DNA of 27,500 bases from Prorocentrum cordatum. Taxonomy: Eukaryota > Sar > Dinophyceae > Prorocentrales > Prorocentraceae. The translations under genes and the position numbers were made by a program. Position 1 is the first letter of the stretch. Each line of letters begins with the position of its first letter. The stretch spans positions 565,001 through 592,500 of the forward strand of contig CAUYUJ010001692.1 of assembly GCA_963575745.1 (NCBI GenBank), written 5' to 3'. The notes below the pieces were generated by a model, which had not been told where the DNA came from, searched no databases, and saw nothing but the letters and a program-made list of their open reading frames with translations. This document shows, piece after piece, positions 8,713-16,914 of this stretch.

Positions 8713-10548
8713 TTGACAGATGAGTGTTTCAAGTTGGTTGAGGAAATCTTTTCTGATGCGTGCCCGCGTTGTGGCGCCGGCTTGTTGCAAGCGCATAATT
8801 CTTGTATAGAACGCGCGCGCGTTGCGCTTCGATCGGCGAGGGGGCAAATTGTGGTGGAGCTAATTCATTTTTCAGCCGGATTGTCAAGCCTTCACCTTTC
8901 CCTTTGAAGAGATCAGACGGGCCTGGGGCTGTAGAGAGCCGGGACAAAGCAGAAGCATTCGCGAAGAGCTTTGTCGGCAAATGGAGTTTGCCGGACCTTG
9001 TTTTAAATGAGTTTTCTGATATTCCCCTCACTGCTCAAGAGCCGGATGACTTTCTCCGTATCAGAGTCCTCACTGCGAAGTATTTTTTTGGCCACGCTTA
9101 GAGCGGACAGCGGTGCGTGTCCTGATTTGTTGCCGGCAACAATGCTTCAGGCCGTTCTTGCCTTTTTGTCCTGTTTCCACTGCGAAAAAAGAACGCGACA
9201 GCGGATGCAGATAATCGCAGAGGATTGCATCTTACCGCCCGGCTATCGAATGTCGTGGGGCGCATTGTTGGCGCATTGTTGATCCCCAGTTTGGAACGGA
9301 TCGGGGCGTTTGGCCCGCGCCAGTTTGCATATCGCCAGCAGCGCGGCGCCCGGGGCGCTCTCCTTTTCCTCGTTCTCTCTTGGCTCCTCTCCTTTTCTCT
9401 CTCTTCCCGGGTTGCCCTCTACTGTTCTGATGTGTCTGGTGCTTTCGATCGCGTTGAACGCAATCGTTTGTGTGATAGGCTACGCTCCTTTGGCGTCCAA
9501 AGCACACTCGTCGATCTCATGGGGAGCTGGCTTCGCCCTCGTTCTGCGCGGGTGTTGGTAAACGGACAGGAGTCCGAGCCTATTCTAATGCAAGACATGG
9601 TTTATCAAGGCACCTTCTTCGGCCCATCTTTGTGGAATACTTAATTCTCTGATTCTTATTTCGCTACGCGTTCCGTTGGGTTTGAAGAAGTTTTATGCGC
9701 TGATGACCTGAATGCATGGAAGGCTGTTGCGCCGGCTGTCACAGACGAGGAAGCCTTCGCACTCTCGCGATCTTGCCAATCGTCACTGCACGATTGGGGA
9801 AAGGCCAACCGCGTTAGTTTCGATCCCACCAAGGAGAGCATGCACATTCTGTCGCGCTCTCGCCCGGTGGGTGCCGGCTTTAAAGTTCTCGGCATTCATT
9901 TTGATGCGAAGTTGTTGATGATTGATGCTATCGACAAGTGCGTATCTGGCTCCTCGTGGCGTTTGTGCAGTCTTCTTCGAACCCGCCGTTTCCATAATGG
10001 TGCTGAACTGATTTGTCTATTAAAAGCGCACATTTTGTCATATATTGAATACCGCACGAGTGCTGTAAGCCGCGCGTCGTCGTCGGTGCTGTCTCCTCTG
10101 GACGCTCTCCTGACGCGGTTTTTGTGTTCGCTCGGTATTTCTGCTTTGGACGCATTGATGTATTTCAATTTGGCTCCTTTAGACACGCGGCGTGACATCA
10201 GCATTCTCGGAGTCATCCACAGGACGGTGTCGGGACTCGGTCCTCTGTGCTTCTCCCGGTTTTTCCGCTTGGCTTCCTCGGGCCCCCAGACGACGCCGGC
10301 GGCGCGTGGGGGAGGCATCTTTCGAGTCGCCAGATTACATATTGCATTCTGCTTTTGGGGCGACGCGGATATATAATCTTCTGCCGGATTATGTCATCAG
10401 CGCAGCGTCGGTTTCAAGATTTCAAGGGCCGCTTCAGCGCCTCCTCCGTGCGCGGGCCTGCCATTGCCATGAGTGGAGCTCCACGTTTTCGTCTCGCGTC
10501 CCGCTCGCCTTCGATCCTTTTCGCGGGTGTCGCGACTGGCGCGGCTGA
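8713..10548 (+). pseudogene. LINE (non-LTR retrotransposon) ORF2 remnant, reverse transcriptase
   Basis: Conceptual segments across several frames give a LINE reverse transcriptase. The pre-RT region includes RDKAEAFAKSFVGKW and LRADSGACPDLLPATML. Then come RGLHLTARLSNVVGR, FGPRQFAYR (~9319), motif A YCSDVSGAFDRV (9420-9455), motif B QGTFFGPSLWN (9606-9638), motif C CADDL with ADD at 9699-9707, and a C-terminal domain with LAPLDTRRDISILG and YNLLPDYV. The copy is dead. There are frame changes near 8870, 9090 (after a T7 run), 9180 and 10300-10345, and an in-frame TAA at 9642-9644 between motifs B and C. No endonuclease domain was seen, so the 5' part is missing or unreadable. The C-terminus matches the minus-strand remnant at 21969-22481, so both belong to one family. 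Confidence 0.9.
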
Positions 10549-11174
10549 TCCTCCTCGCCTCTTTCTCCCTCGTCCTCTCCCCCTCCCTGCCCCCCTCTTT
10601 CCCTTCCTCCTTCCCCTTCCTCCCTTCTGCCTGCTGCTGTTGGGTCCCGCCGTCGGCCTTCGTTTGTTGTTCTGCTGTTGCTGTCGTCCGTCGTCCCTTC
10701 TTTTCTCGCCTTCTCCCCCCCCCCCCGTCCTGTGCTCTGTGCGGAGCGCAGCAGGGGCTGTTTTAACAGTTGCGCGTCCGGCGCCTCTCGCTCCTTCTCG
10801 TCCTCCTCGCTCTCCTCTGTTGTTTTTCTGCCTGCTGCTCTTCCTTCCCTCCCTCCTTCCCTTCCCCCCCCCCCCCTCCCTCCTCCTCCCTTCTTTTCCT
10901 CTCTCTTGTCGCTTCTGGCTATGCGTTTGGCAGTCATTTCAAGGCCAGAAACGGTTTTCAAGGTCCTTGCGGGCGTTTCATGGGCAAATCCAGATTTTTT
11001 GGTGCTGCTTGTCGCCTGTCTCTCTTCGCGTGCTATTCGCCGTGCAACTTTTTGAATGATGTTGACCCTCCGAGATCACGTGAGGAAGCGTTATTGTCGC
11101 GAGGATGGAAAAAATCCTCTGTAACCCCGGCCGCCGTGCTTGGAGAACATGGTGCGCGCATTTGGGGCCTGGCC

Positions 11175-11177
<3 letters not shown>
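10549..11177. other. Pyrimidine-rich stretch after the LINE, probable 3' untranslated region
   Basis: 10550-10915 is dominated by C and T, with long CCCTCC runs and a C-run near 10717. 10916-11177 is of mixed composition. It follows directly on the LINE stop codon and may be its 3' UTR, but no shared 3' sequence with the second LINE copy was evident to me. The open frames across it are low-complexity artefacts. Confidence 0.5.
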
Positions 11178-11217
<40 letters not shown>

Positions 11218-11268
11218 TATTATTATTATTAAAAAAAAGGAAAAAATAAAACAATTATTATATATATA

Positions 11269-11299
<31 letters not shown>

Positions 11300-11300
11300 T
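11178..11300. repeat. Poly-T, ATT and TA microsatellite tract at the 5' insertion site
   Basis: About 38 T (11178-11215), several ATT units, an A-rich patch, then TA repeats from ~11258 to 11299. The TA run resumes at 18421 on the other side of the retrotransposon, so the two halves formed one microsatellite before insertion. Confidence 0.95.
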
Positions 11301-11399
11301 GTACGTGCTCGCGCGCTATGTGTTGTCCAGCGGGCCTTCCCCACCGTGTGCCGTACCAGGGTACGGCTGAACAGAACTCTCTACAGCCCCTCTTTGCTC
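11301..11399 (+). repeat. Split direct repeat A1
   Basis: 99 bp identical to A2 at 18206-18304, starting GTACGTGCTCGCGCGC and ending CCCTCTTTGCTC. It contains the candidate ATG of ORF1 (11318). The copies diverge immediately after (AAG versus CCC). Confidence 0.97.
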
Positions 11400-11887
11400 A
11401 AGTTTTCTTGGGCACCAGTCTCGCCGCTTCGTGCATGCAGGCGGCGGCTGGCTGGGTTCTTGGGATCCTCGCGTCCCGCTGGTCCGCGCCGGCTCCGCCC
11501 GCGGACCCGTCCTGCACCTGCATCTTCAGCGGGCACGAGCCGGGCTCGGGCGTGCTGGACATCCTCCGGGAGCAGCTCTCGCGCTGCGGCCCGGAGCACC
11601 TCGGGGCGGCCTGCCCCGCGTGCCCGGCCTGCGTGTGCCCGCAGTGCCCGGCCCCAGCGGCTCCGTCCGGGGCCTGGGTGCTCGTGGTCCTCGTCGGGCT
11701 CGCGAGCTTCGCCGCCGGGGTGGCCGCCGCGGCTGCCTGGCTGCTTCGGGCGGGGCCGCCTCGCGCGGTCCTGCCGCCGCTGGCCCTCGCGGAGGGTCCT
11801 GCTGGGGAGCTCGTGGGTGCTGCGACGCCGGCGACCCTCCAGCGAGTGCGGAGGCGGGCTGGCGCCGTGAATGCCGAGGGCGCTTGA
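11318..11887 (+). CDS. ORF1: small Cys-cluster membrane protein of the retrotransposon
   Basis: 189 residues from the ATG at 11318, which lies inside repeat A1. An open frame continues upstream to 11105 through poly-T and TA repeat, but that is flanking DNA, so I place the start inside the element. Visible features are a hydrophobic stretch near residues 28-50, a Cys cluster at ~98-110 (CPACPACVCPQC), and a strong hydrophobic helix at ~118-143 (GAWVLVVLVGLASFAAG) followed by basic sequence. The pattern suggests a membrane-anchored protein with a possible metal-binding knot. The stop overlaps the ATG of ORF2 by 17 bases, which would suit coupled re-initiation. I do not recognise a defined family. 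Function is unknown; roles in particle targeting or as a Gag accessory are guesses. Confidence 0.55.
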   Translation: MCCPAGLPHRVPYQGTAEQNSLQPLFAQVFLGTSLAASCMQAAAGWVLGILASRWSAPAPPADPSCTCIFSGHEPGSGVLDILREQLSRCGPEHLGAACPACPACVCPQCPAPAAPSGAWVLVVLVGLASFAAGVAAAAAWLLRAGPPRAVLPPLALAEGPAGELVGAATPATLQRVRRRAGAVNAEGA

Positions 11888-12995
11888 CGTTCCCTACGCC
11901 CAGTGCCTCGTGCGGTACGACGACGACGAGAACTTCCAATGGCACCACAGGGTCCTCCTCGTCAAGGGGCCGGACCAATGGTGGGTGTGGGTGACTCCCG
12001 ACGGCGAGATCGCGGCAGCCAACCTGGGGGGCTTCCGAGTGGTCGCCCTCCAGCGTGGGGGAGCCTTCCCCGACCGCTACCGTGGCAACATCTACGTGTT
12101 CGACGATGCCGATGTGGACGCCGAGGAGATGCACCAGTACTACCGCGAGGCGCGGGCGCTGGGGGACATCCTCGGGTACCCCGCCTCGGCGGCCCCCCTC
12201 GCGCGGGACGAGCGGTGGTTCGTCTCGGACCCGACCTCGCCCCAGTATGGCGAAGAGGTGCCCGCGGCCTCCGTGGGCAACGACGAGGTGCTCATCCGCC
12301 GGGGCGAGGTGGGCCTCGTGCTGATCGACGACGTCTGGCAGACGGCGGTGCGTGTCGAGGCCGGCGGCTCCTTCGAGGAGTGGCAGGCTCGGGCGCGCGG
12401 AGGTCCTGGTCGGGACCCGCGCATCGCTGGCGACGAGCGGGACGAGGAGAAGGATCGCTTCATGAGCTTCCGCACCTCCGTCTCGAAGATGCGAGAGCAG
12501 GCCATCCCTGGATGGCCCCTCAAAGGGAAGCGGGCTACGCGCGAGGCTTGCCTCGCTCTTCGGGATGCCGGACAGGAGGGTTGGGACGAACACCACACGA
12601 CGTGGGTCAGGAGGTCCGGCATCCCGGAGAAGAGCAACACCGCCCGCGAGCACCGGATGCTCTGCTCCGTGCTCCGCATCATGCAGCAGTTCGACCAGCT
12701 GGACCTCTACAACGTGGCGGGGGTGGAGTACATGGTGCGCCGCTTGAAGCAGCTCGAGGCTGCCACCAGGCGCAACCCGAGGCAGCCCGACTTCGACGGG
12801 CTCGACGTGGTGCTGGACGCCGCCATCGACGAGTCCGGCGGGTTCGTGCTCCCGGCCTTCGACGCCTGGGTCGGCGAGCAGCAGCGGTCCGAGGCGGCCA
12901 TCATGAAGGCGGGGAGGCAGTGGCGGGAGGAGACTTCGGCGAGCGGCTCGAAGGACAAGCCGCCGAAGCACCCCAAGAAGGAGGGCAGCGGGTAG
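11871..12995 (+). CDS. ORF2: protein in the Gag position of the retrotransposon
   Basis: 374 residues, the first long protein with normal composition in the element, between ORF1 and the polymerase. The N-terminal part has a Trp-rich patch near residues 24-46 (WHHRVLLVKG, then WWVWVTPDGE). The middle is acidic and the C-terminus ends in a Lys/Pro tail (KDKPPKHPKKEGSG). No CCHC zinc knuckle was seen. By position it would be the nucleic-acid-binding or structural protein, equivalent to Gag of other retroelements, but sequence alone does not show that. The ATG at 11871 is chosen because it is the first in frame and overlaps ORF1 by 17 bases. The next ORF begins 115 bases after its TAG in a different phase. 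Confidence 0.82.
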   Translation: MPRALDVPYAQCLVRYDDDENFQWHHRVLLVKGPDQWWVWVTPDGEIAAANLGGFRVVALQRGGAFPDRYRGNIYVFDDADVDAEEMHQYYREARALGDILGYPASAAPLARDERWFVSDPTSPQYGEEVPAASVGNDEVLIRRGEVGLVLIDDVWQTAVRVEAGGSFEEWQARARGGPGRDPRIAGDERDEEKDRFMSFRTSVSKMREQAIPGWPLKGKRATREACLALRDAGQEGWDEHHTTWVRRSGIPEKSNTAREHRMLCSVLRIMQQFDQLDLYNVAGVEYMVRRLKQLEAATRRNPRQPDFDGLDVVLDAAIDESGGFVLPAFDAWVGEQQRSEAAIMKAGRQWREETSASGSKDKPPKHPKKEGSG

Positions 12996-13110
12996 GCGGG
13001 CGTGGGGCCCCCTGCCCTGCCGTCCCAGCCCGCGGGCTCACCGCCCCGCGCCGCTGGGCCGGCCTTCTCGGCGTGGGCTCCTCCACGTCCGCAGTTTTGT
13101 CTTCTTGGGC

Positions 13111-16100
13111 ATGGCTCGTCGCGATCATCGTCGTCACGGTGAGCCTCTGCCACTTCCGGTCCCGCAGCCCTCTGGGTTCGTGGACCTGGCCGACGCGCCG
13201 AGGTATCTGGCCCTCCGTGCCGTACGTCGACGCTGTCGCGAACACCGACTTCGGGAGGCCGTTCGCTCGATCAACGACCTCTCCCGTGCCTCGGTCCACG
13301 GGTTCGGCAGCGTGCCAGCCCGTGGCTCCACCACGCCCGGCGCGCCCTCCGCCACGCAGGCCAGCTGCCTCGCTCACCTGCGTCGCAACATCGGCCGGCA
13401 CGGCCCACGGCCGCCTGGGCTCACCCCTCGCGGAGCCCTTCAGGAGCTCCTCAAGTCCGACTCGCTGTACGCCGGGGCGCCCTCCAAGGTCGCACCCTAC
13501 AGTGAGGACAAGCTCAAGTTCTGGAAGTCGAAGATTGTCCCGAAGCGCGTCGAGGACATCTGCCCCGACTTCGTCGTCCGCGCCTTCGCCGACCCCGATC
13601 GGTACGTGCGGAAGCCGGACAGGGTCTTCTTGGCTGATGCGGAGGGGCTCGACCCCATCGTGCCCTACTGGGACCCTCACCTCGCTGGCTCGCCCGACGC
13701 GCGGGTCAGGTTTGTCCGCCGCCTGGCGGAACGAGGCCTTGTCGGCTACCGTCGGCGCATTCGTGCTCGCGTGGGCTGCTTCTTCGTCGAGAAGAAGGGG
13801 GGGTTCATCAGGCTCGTGGTCGACGCCCGCGAGACGAACCGGACCCACTGGAGCCCACCGCACGCTGCCCTCGGGACCCCGGCCGCGCTGGCGGAGCAGG
13901 ACTGGTCGGACGCTGCCCTGGGAGCCTCCGACGCGACCTCGGCGCCCGCCATCTACGGTGCCTCGCTCGACCTGGCCGACAGCTTCTACCAGTTCTGCTC
14001 GGACGCCCTCGCCGAGGACTTCGGCATGGACTACCCCGAGCCCGCGTCGGTGTACGGGGCGACGCACGTCTGGGAGGACGGCCGCCTCATCCCCGTCGGC
14101 GCCGACGACGTGGTGTTCCCCGCCTTCCGTGGCGTCGCCATGGGCTGGAGCTGGGCCCTTTGGGTCGTTCACTCCTCGGTCACTTCGTGGGTGGGTCACG
14201 CGCTCACGGGCGGGCCTGCGAGCCTCGTCTTGGACCGTCAGCCGCCGCGCCCGGCGGCCCCTGGCAGGCCCGCCGGCTCCGTCTACGTCGACAACGTGGG
14301 GATCCTGGGTCTCTCCGCCGCCGATGCCGCGGCGGGCCTGGCCAGCGTCATGGAGGAGCTCGACCGCCGGGGCATCGTGTACCACGAGGTCTGCGAGCCG
14401 TCCCTCGAGTTCGGTATGGTGGGCGTGGTGTATGATGGCGTCCGTCGGACTCTGCGTCATTCCGACGAGCGGGCCTGGCGGCTCTACTTCGCCTGCCTGG
14501 AGCTGGAGCGCCCGGGCGTGCCCCGTGCCGCGTGGCAGGTGCGGGTCGTCCTCGGACACTTCATCCAGCACTGCCTCCTCCTGCGGCCGGCCATGTCCAT
14601 CTTCCGCCACCTCTACAGGTACGTGGACGAGTGCCGGCTCGGGCCGCCTTCCCCTCTACCGAGTCCCGCTCGGCAGGAGGTCCGCGTCTTCCGAGGGCTC
14701 ATCTTCCAGGCGGTCGTCGACCTCGCCGCGCCCGTGTCGGACATCGTGCTCTGCTCCGACTCCTCCGAGGCGGGCTACGCCCTACACCGCCGGCGCTGCG
14801 ACCCCGAGGCGGTGCGCCGACTCGCGCGCCTTCGGGAGCGCTGGCGCTTCACGCCCGACGAGAAGCGGCCCGAGGCCCTGGAGGACGACACCTACACGCC
14901 CGGCTGGCTTCCTGGCGCTGGAGGGGTGCTCGGTGAGGGGGACCCCAGCTGCGGCATCGCGACCTGGGCCCCGCCGCCGAGGAGGGCCGACGAGCGCCCC
15001 CACGGCACCGTCCGGGCTCGGGTTGCACAGGCACCGCGGCGCGCGACCTTCGAGGACATCCCCGACGAGCTCGTCGCCCCAGAAGCCTGGTCGCTGGTCG
15101 TGGAAGGTGCATGGAGGACGCGGGCGCCCATCCATATCCTGGAGGCCCGGATCGCCCTCGCGGGGCTTCGGCACGCTTCCAGGAGCCTCGAGTGCCACGG
15201 GCGCCGCGTCCTCAGCCTCGGGGACAACGTGGCCGAGGTGCTCTCGACCGAGAAGGGCCGCGCCGTCGACGTCGGCCTCGGCTCCGTGTGCAGGCGCAGT
15301 GCCGCCATCCAGGTGGCCACCGGCATCCGCTGGCGGCGCCGATACCTCGACACAGGGAGGAACGTCAGCGATGGTGGCTCGCGCAAGGCCCTGCAGGGGT
15401 TGTACCGCCCTGGGCAGCGTCGCGTGGGACCTGGCGCCGGCGCCGCTGGGGTTGCGGGACGGCCTGGTGCGGCCCCGCCCCCGCCGCCGCCCCTGGGACA
15501 GACTGCTGGCGCTGCGGGCCCCGCTCGGGCTGCCGGCGCCTTGGCGCCGCCCGCCGTCGCGGGGGACCCAGCGTGCCGACGAGGGGGGGAGGATTCAGAC
15601 CTCTGCCGTCACACCCCTCGGCCGCTCCCCCGCGACGGCCCGCCGAGGCACCCCAGGCGCGTGCCGGCCCCCCCGCGTGACGTGCTCCTTCGGCGAGGCC
15701 GGCAGGGGCCGCGCAAGCCCGCCTGGCTCGCGCCCCCGCCGGGCCTCTCGGCGCCCTCGGTGGTTTGGCCGAGGCGGCCGCGTGGCGGCCACGCTTTCGC
15801 AGGCGCGGGCTCCGCCCGCCGCCGGCCGCCGCCCTGTCGTGGCTCGGCCGGCCGCTGGGGCCGGTGTGGGCCCAGGATGCAGCCAATTCGAGTGGATGAA
15901 ACGTCAGATCACGGTCTGTCTCCTCGGCCTCCTGCTACGTCTGCGTTCTCTACGCCGACCGCTGCGCGGGCTCCGCGACCCCGGGCTGCCTTGGAGGTCT
16001 TCTCGGGCTGCGGGCGCTGGACCGGTGCCCTGGCCCAGGCGGGCCTCGTCGTCGCGGCCCCCATGGACATCAAGCACGGGCCCTGGTGCGACCTCCTCAA

Positions 16101-16914
16101 CCCGAAGGTCGAGTCTCAGGTGCGTTCCTGGATCACCTCCCGGGCCGTCTGGTTCGTCCACTTCGGCACCCCGTGCACCCCGTGGTCCATCTCTCGGCGA
16201 GGGGCTCGCGAGGTCTCCGCCATCAGGGCGGCCCGACGGTGTGCTCACGTCACGGTGCGTCTCTTGGAGGTCTGCAGCCGCTACGGGATCCACTGGTCTC
16301 TTGAGAACCCTCAGTCCTCGGGCCTCTTCCGATGGGCCCCACTCCGGAAGTTCTTGGACCAGCACTCGCGCTCCTGGGCTACCTACCACTGCTGCCGGTT
16401 CGGCGCGCCTTACAAGAAGCCCACCACTATCGTCTCAAGTCTGGGGGCCCTGCACGACATCGGCCTGCTCTGCGAAGGGGGCCACAGGCACGAGCACTTG
16501 TCTGGGAAGGTACGTGTCCGTGCGCCCACGGGAGGGCTCAAGCTTCAGTGGAAGACCACGTTGGCCGGCGCGTACCCCCCGGGCGCCTGCCATCTCGCTG
16601 CCAGCATCCTGGCAGCGGCGGCGCCGCGCGGCGCCAGGAGGCCAGATGGTGCTCCACTACTCGAGGAACGATGGCAGGCTGGTCTCTGCCGGGCGGCGGG
16701 CTGCGACTTCGGTCCTCGGGCGCTCCCGTGCCCGACCTGTCCCTCGCGCTGGGCCCCGCTCTGGAGGTCGGACGCCGAGCAGTGGGGCGGCGTCTGGGGG
16801 CCCCCGAGGCCCCCCGCTGGAGGAGGCTCCGTCCGAGGGCCGCGGGCCGGTGCGCCGACGCCCCGCCGCTGCCGTTGCCGCGCGGCGGCCTCGCGTCCGG
16901 CGAGAGCCCGCTGA
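13111..16914 (+). CDS. ORF3: reverse transcriptase, RNase H and C5-cytosine-methyltransferase-like polyprotein
   Basis: 1267 residues from ATG 13111. RT: RLVVDARETN (~234), motif A LDLADSF with Asp287, and motif C YVDN (392-395), where the usual second Asp is Asn. RNase H: Asp550 (CSDSS), Glu678 (LEARIA), Asp705 (LGDN) and Asp754 (NVSDGGSR), the four expected acidic residues. A Pro/Ala/Arg linker (~770-955) follows. Methyltransferase-like domain, 962-1105: motif I EVFSGCGRWTG, motif IV GTPCTPWS with the Pro-Cys at 1021-1022, motif VI ENP at 1065-1067, and FGAPYKKPT where motif VIII is expected. These match C5-cytosine enzymes (catalytic Cys in PC) rather than the Dam-like N6-adenine enzymes known from DIRS elements. 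No protease was seen. The last ~90 residues overlap ORF4 in another frame and are low-complexity, so the real C-terminus may be a frameshift product. Confidence 0.94.
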   Translation: MARRDHRRHGEPLPLPVPQPSGFVDLADAPRYLALRAVRRRCREHRLREAVRSINDLSRASVHGFGSVPARGSTTPGAPSATQASCLAHLRRNIGRHGPRPPGLTPRGALQELLKSDSLYAGAPSKVAPYSEDKLKFWKSKIVPKRVEDICPDFVVRAFADPDRYVRKPDRVFLADAEGLDPIVPYWDPHLAGSPDARVRFVRRLAERGLVGYRRRIRARVGCFFVEKKGGFIRLVVDARETNRTHWSPPHAALGTPAALAEQDWSDAALGASDATSAPAIYGASLDLADSFYQFCSDALAEDFGMDYPEPASVYGATHVWEDGRLIPVGADDVVFPAFRGVAMGWSWALWVVHSSVTSWVGHALTGGPASLVLDRQPPRPAAPGRPAGSVYVDNVGILGLSAADAAAGLASVMEELDRRGIVYHEVCEPSLEFGMVGVVYDGVRRTLRHSDERAWRLYFACLELERPGVPRAAWQVRVVLGHFIQHCLLLRPAMSIFRHLYRYVDECRLGPPSPLPSPARQEVRVFRGLIFQAVVDLAAPVSDIVLCSDSSEAGYALHRRRCDPEAVRRLARLRERWRFTPDEKRPEALEDDTYTPGWLPGAGGVLGEGDPSCGIATWAPPPRRADERPHGTVRARVAQAPRRATFEDIPDELVAPEAWSLVVEGAWRTRAPIHILEARIALAGLRHASRSLECHGRRVLSLGDNVAEVLSTEKGRAVDVGLGSVCRRSAAIQVATGIRWRRRYLDTGRNVSDGGSRKALQGLYRPGQRRVGPGAGAAGVAGRPGAAPPPPPPLGQTAGAAGPARAAGALAPPAVAGDPACRRGGEDSDLCRHTPRPLPRDGPPRHPRRVPAPPRDVLLRRGRQGPRKPAWLAPPPGLSAPSVVWPRRPRGGHAFAGAGSARRRPPPCRGSAGRWGRCGPRMQPIRVDETSDHGLSPRPPATSAFSTPTAARAPRPRAALEVFSGCGRWTGALAQAGLVVAAPMDIKHGPWCDLLNPKVESQVRSWITSRAVWFVHFGTPCTPWSISRRGAREVSAIRAARRCAHVTVRLLEVCSRYGIHWSLENPQSSGLFRWAPLRKFLDQHSRSWATYHCCRFGAPYKKPTTIVSSLGALHDIGLLCEGGHRHEHLSGKVRVRAPTGGLKLQWKTTLAGAYPPGACHLAASILAAAAPRGARRPDGAPLLEERWQAGLCRAAGCDFGPRALPCPTCPSRWAPLWRSDAEQWGGVWGPPRPPAGGGSVRGPRAGAPTPRRCRCRAAASRPARAR
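15994..16425 (+). other. C5-cytosine-methyltransferase-like domain within ORF3
   Basis: SAM-binding motif F-x-G-x-G (FSGCG) lies at the 5' end, the Pro-Cys pair at 16171-16176, and Glu-Asn-Pro at 16303-16311. Order and spacing fit motifs I, IV and VI of the C5-MTase fold. A target-recognition domain and motifs IX-X are not obvious, so the domain is either compact or divergent. Known precedent: retrotransposon-borne C5 methyltransferases have been reported from dinoflagellates and charophytes. Confidence 0.82.

Noticed and set aside
11105-11317. Upstream extension of ORF1 through poly-T and TA repeat
   Set aside because: It would encode poly-Phe, poly-Ile and Tyr-Ile repeats from flanking microsatellite outside the element.
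11526-14610. Minus-strand frames of 481 and 569 codons across the retrotransposon
   Set aside because: They are antisense to ORF2 and ORF3, have no motifs, and are expected where third positions are GC-rich.
15994-16425. Methyltransferase domain read as the Dam-like N6-adenine enzyme usual in DIRS elements
   Set aside because: No DPPY-type motif was seen; the Pro-Cys and Glu-Asn motifs point to the C5-cytosine type.
11903-16645. A 1998-codon open frame taken as one giant protein
   Set aside because: Only its last ~400 codons carry recombinase motifs. The earlier part is Arg/Pro/Gly-rich sequence lying under the clearly coding ORF2 and ORF3 in other phases.
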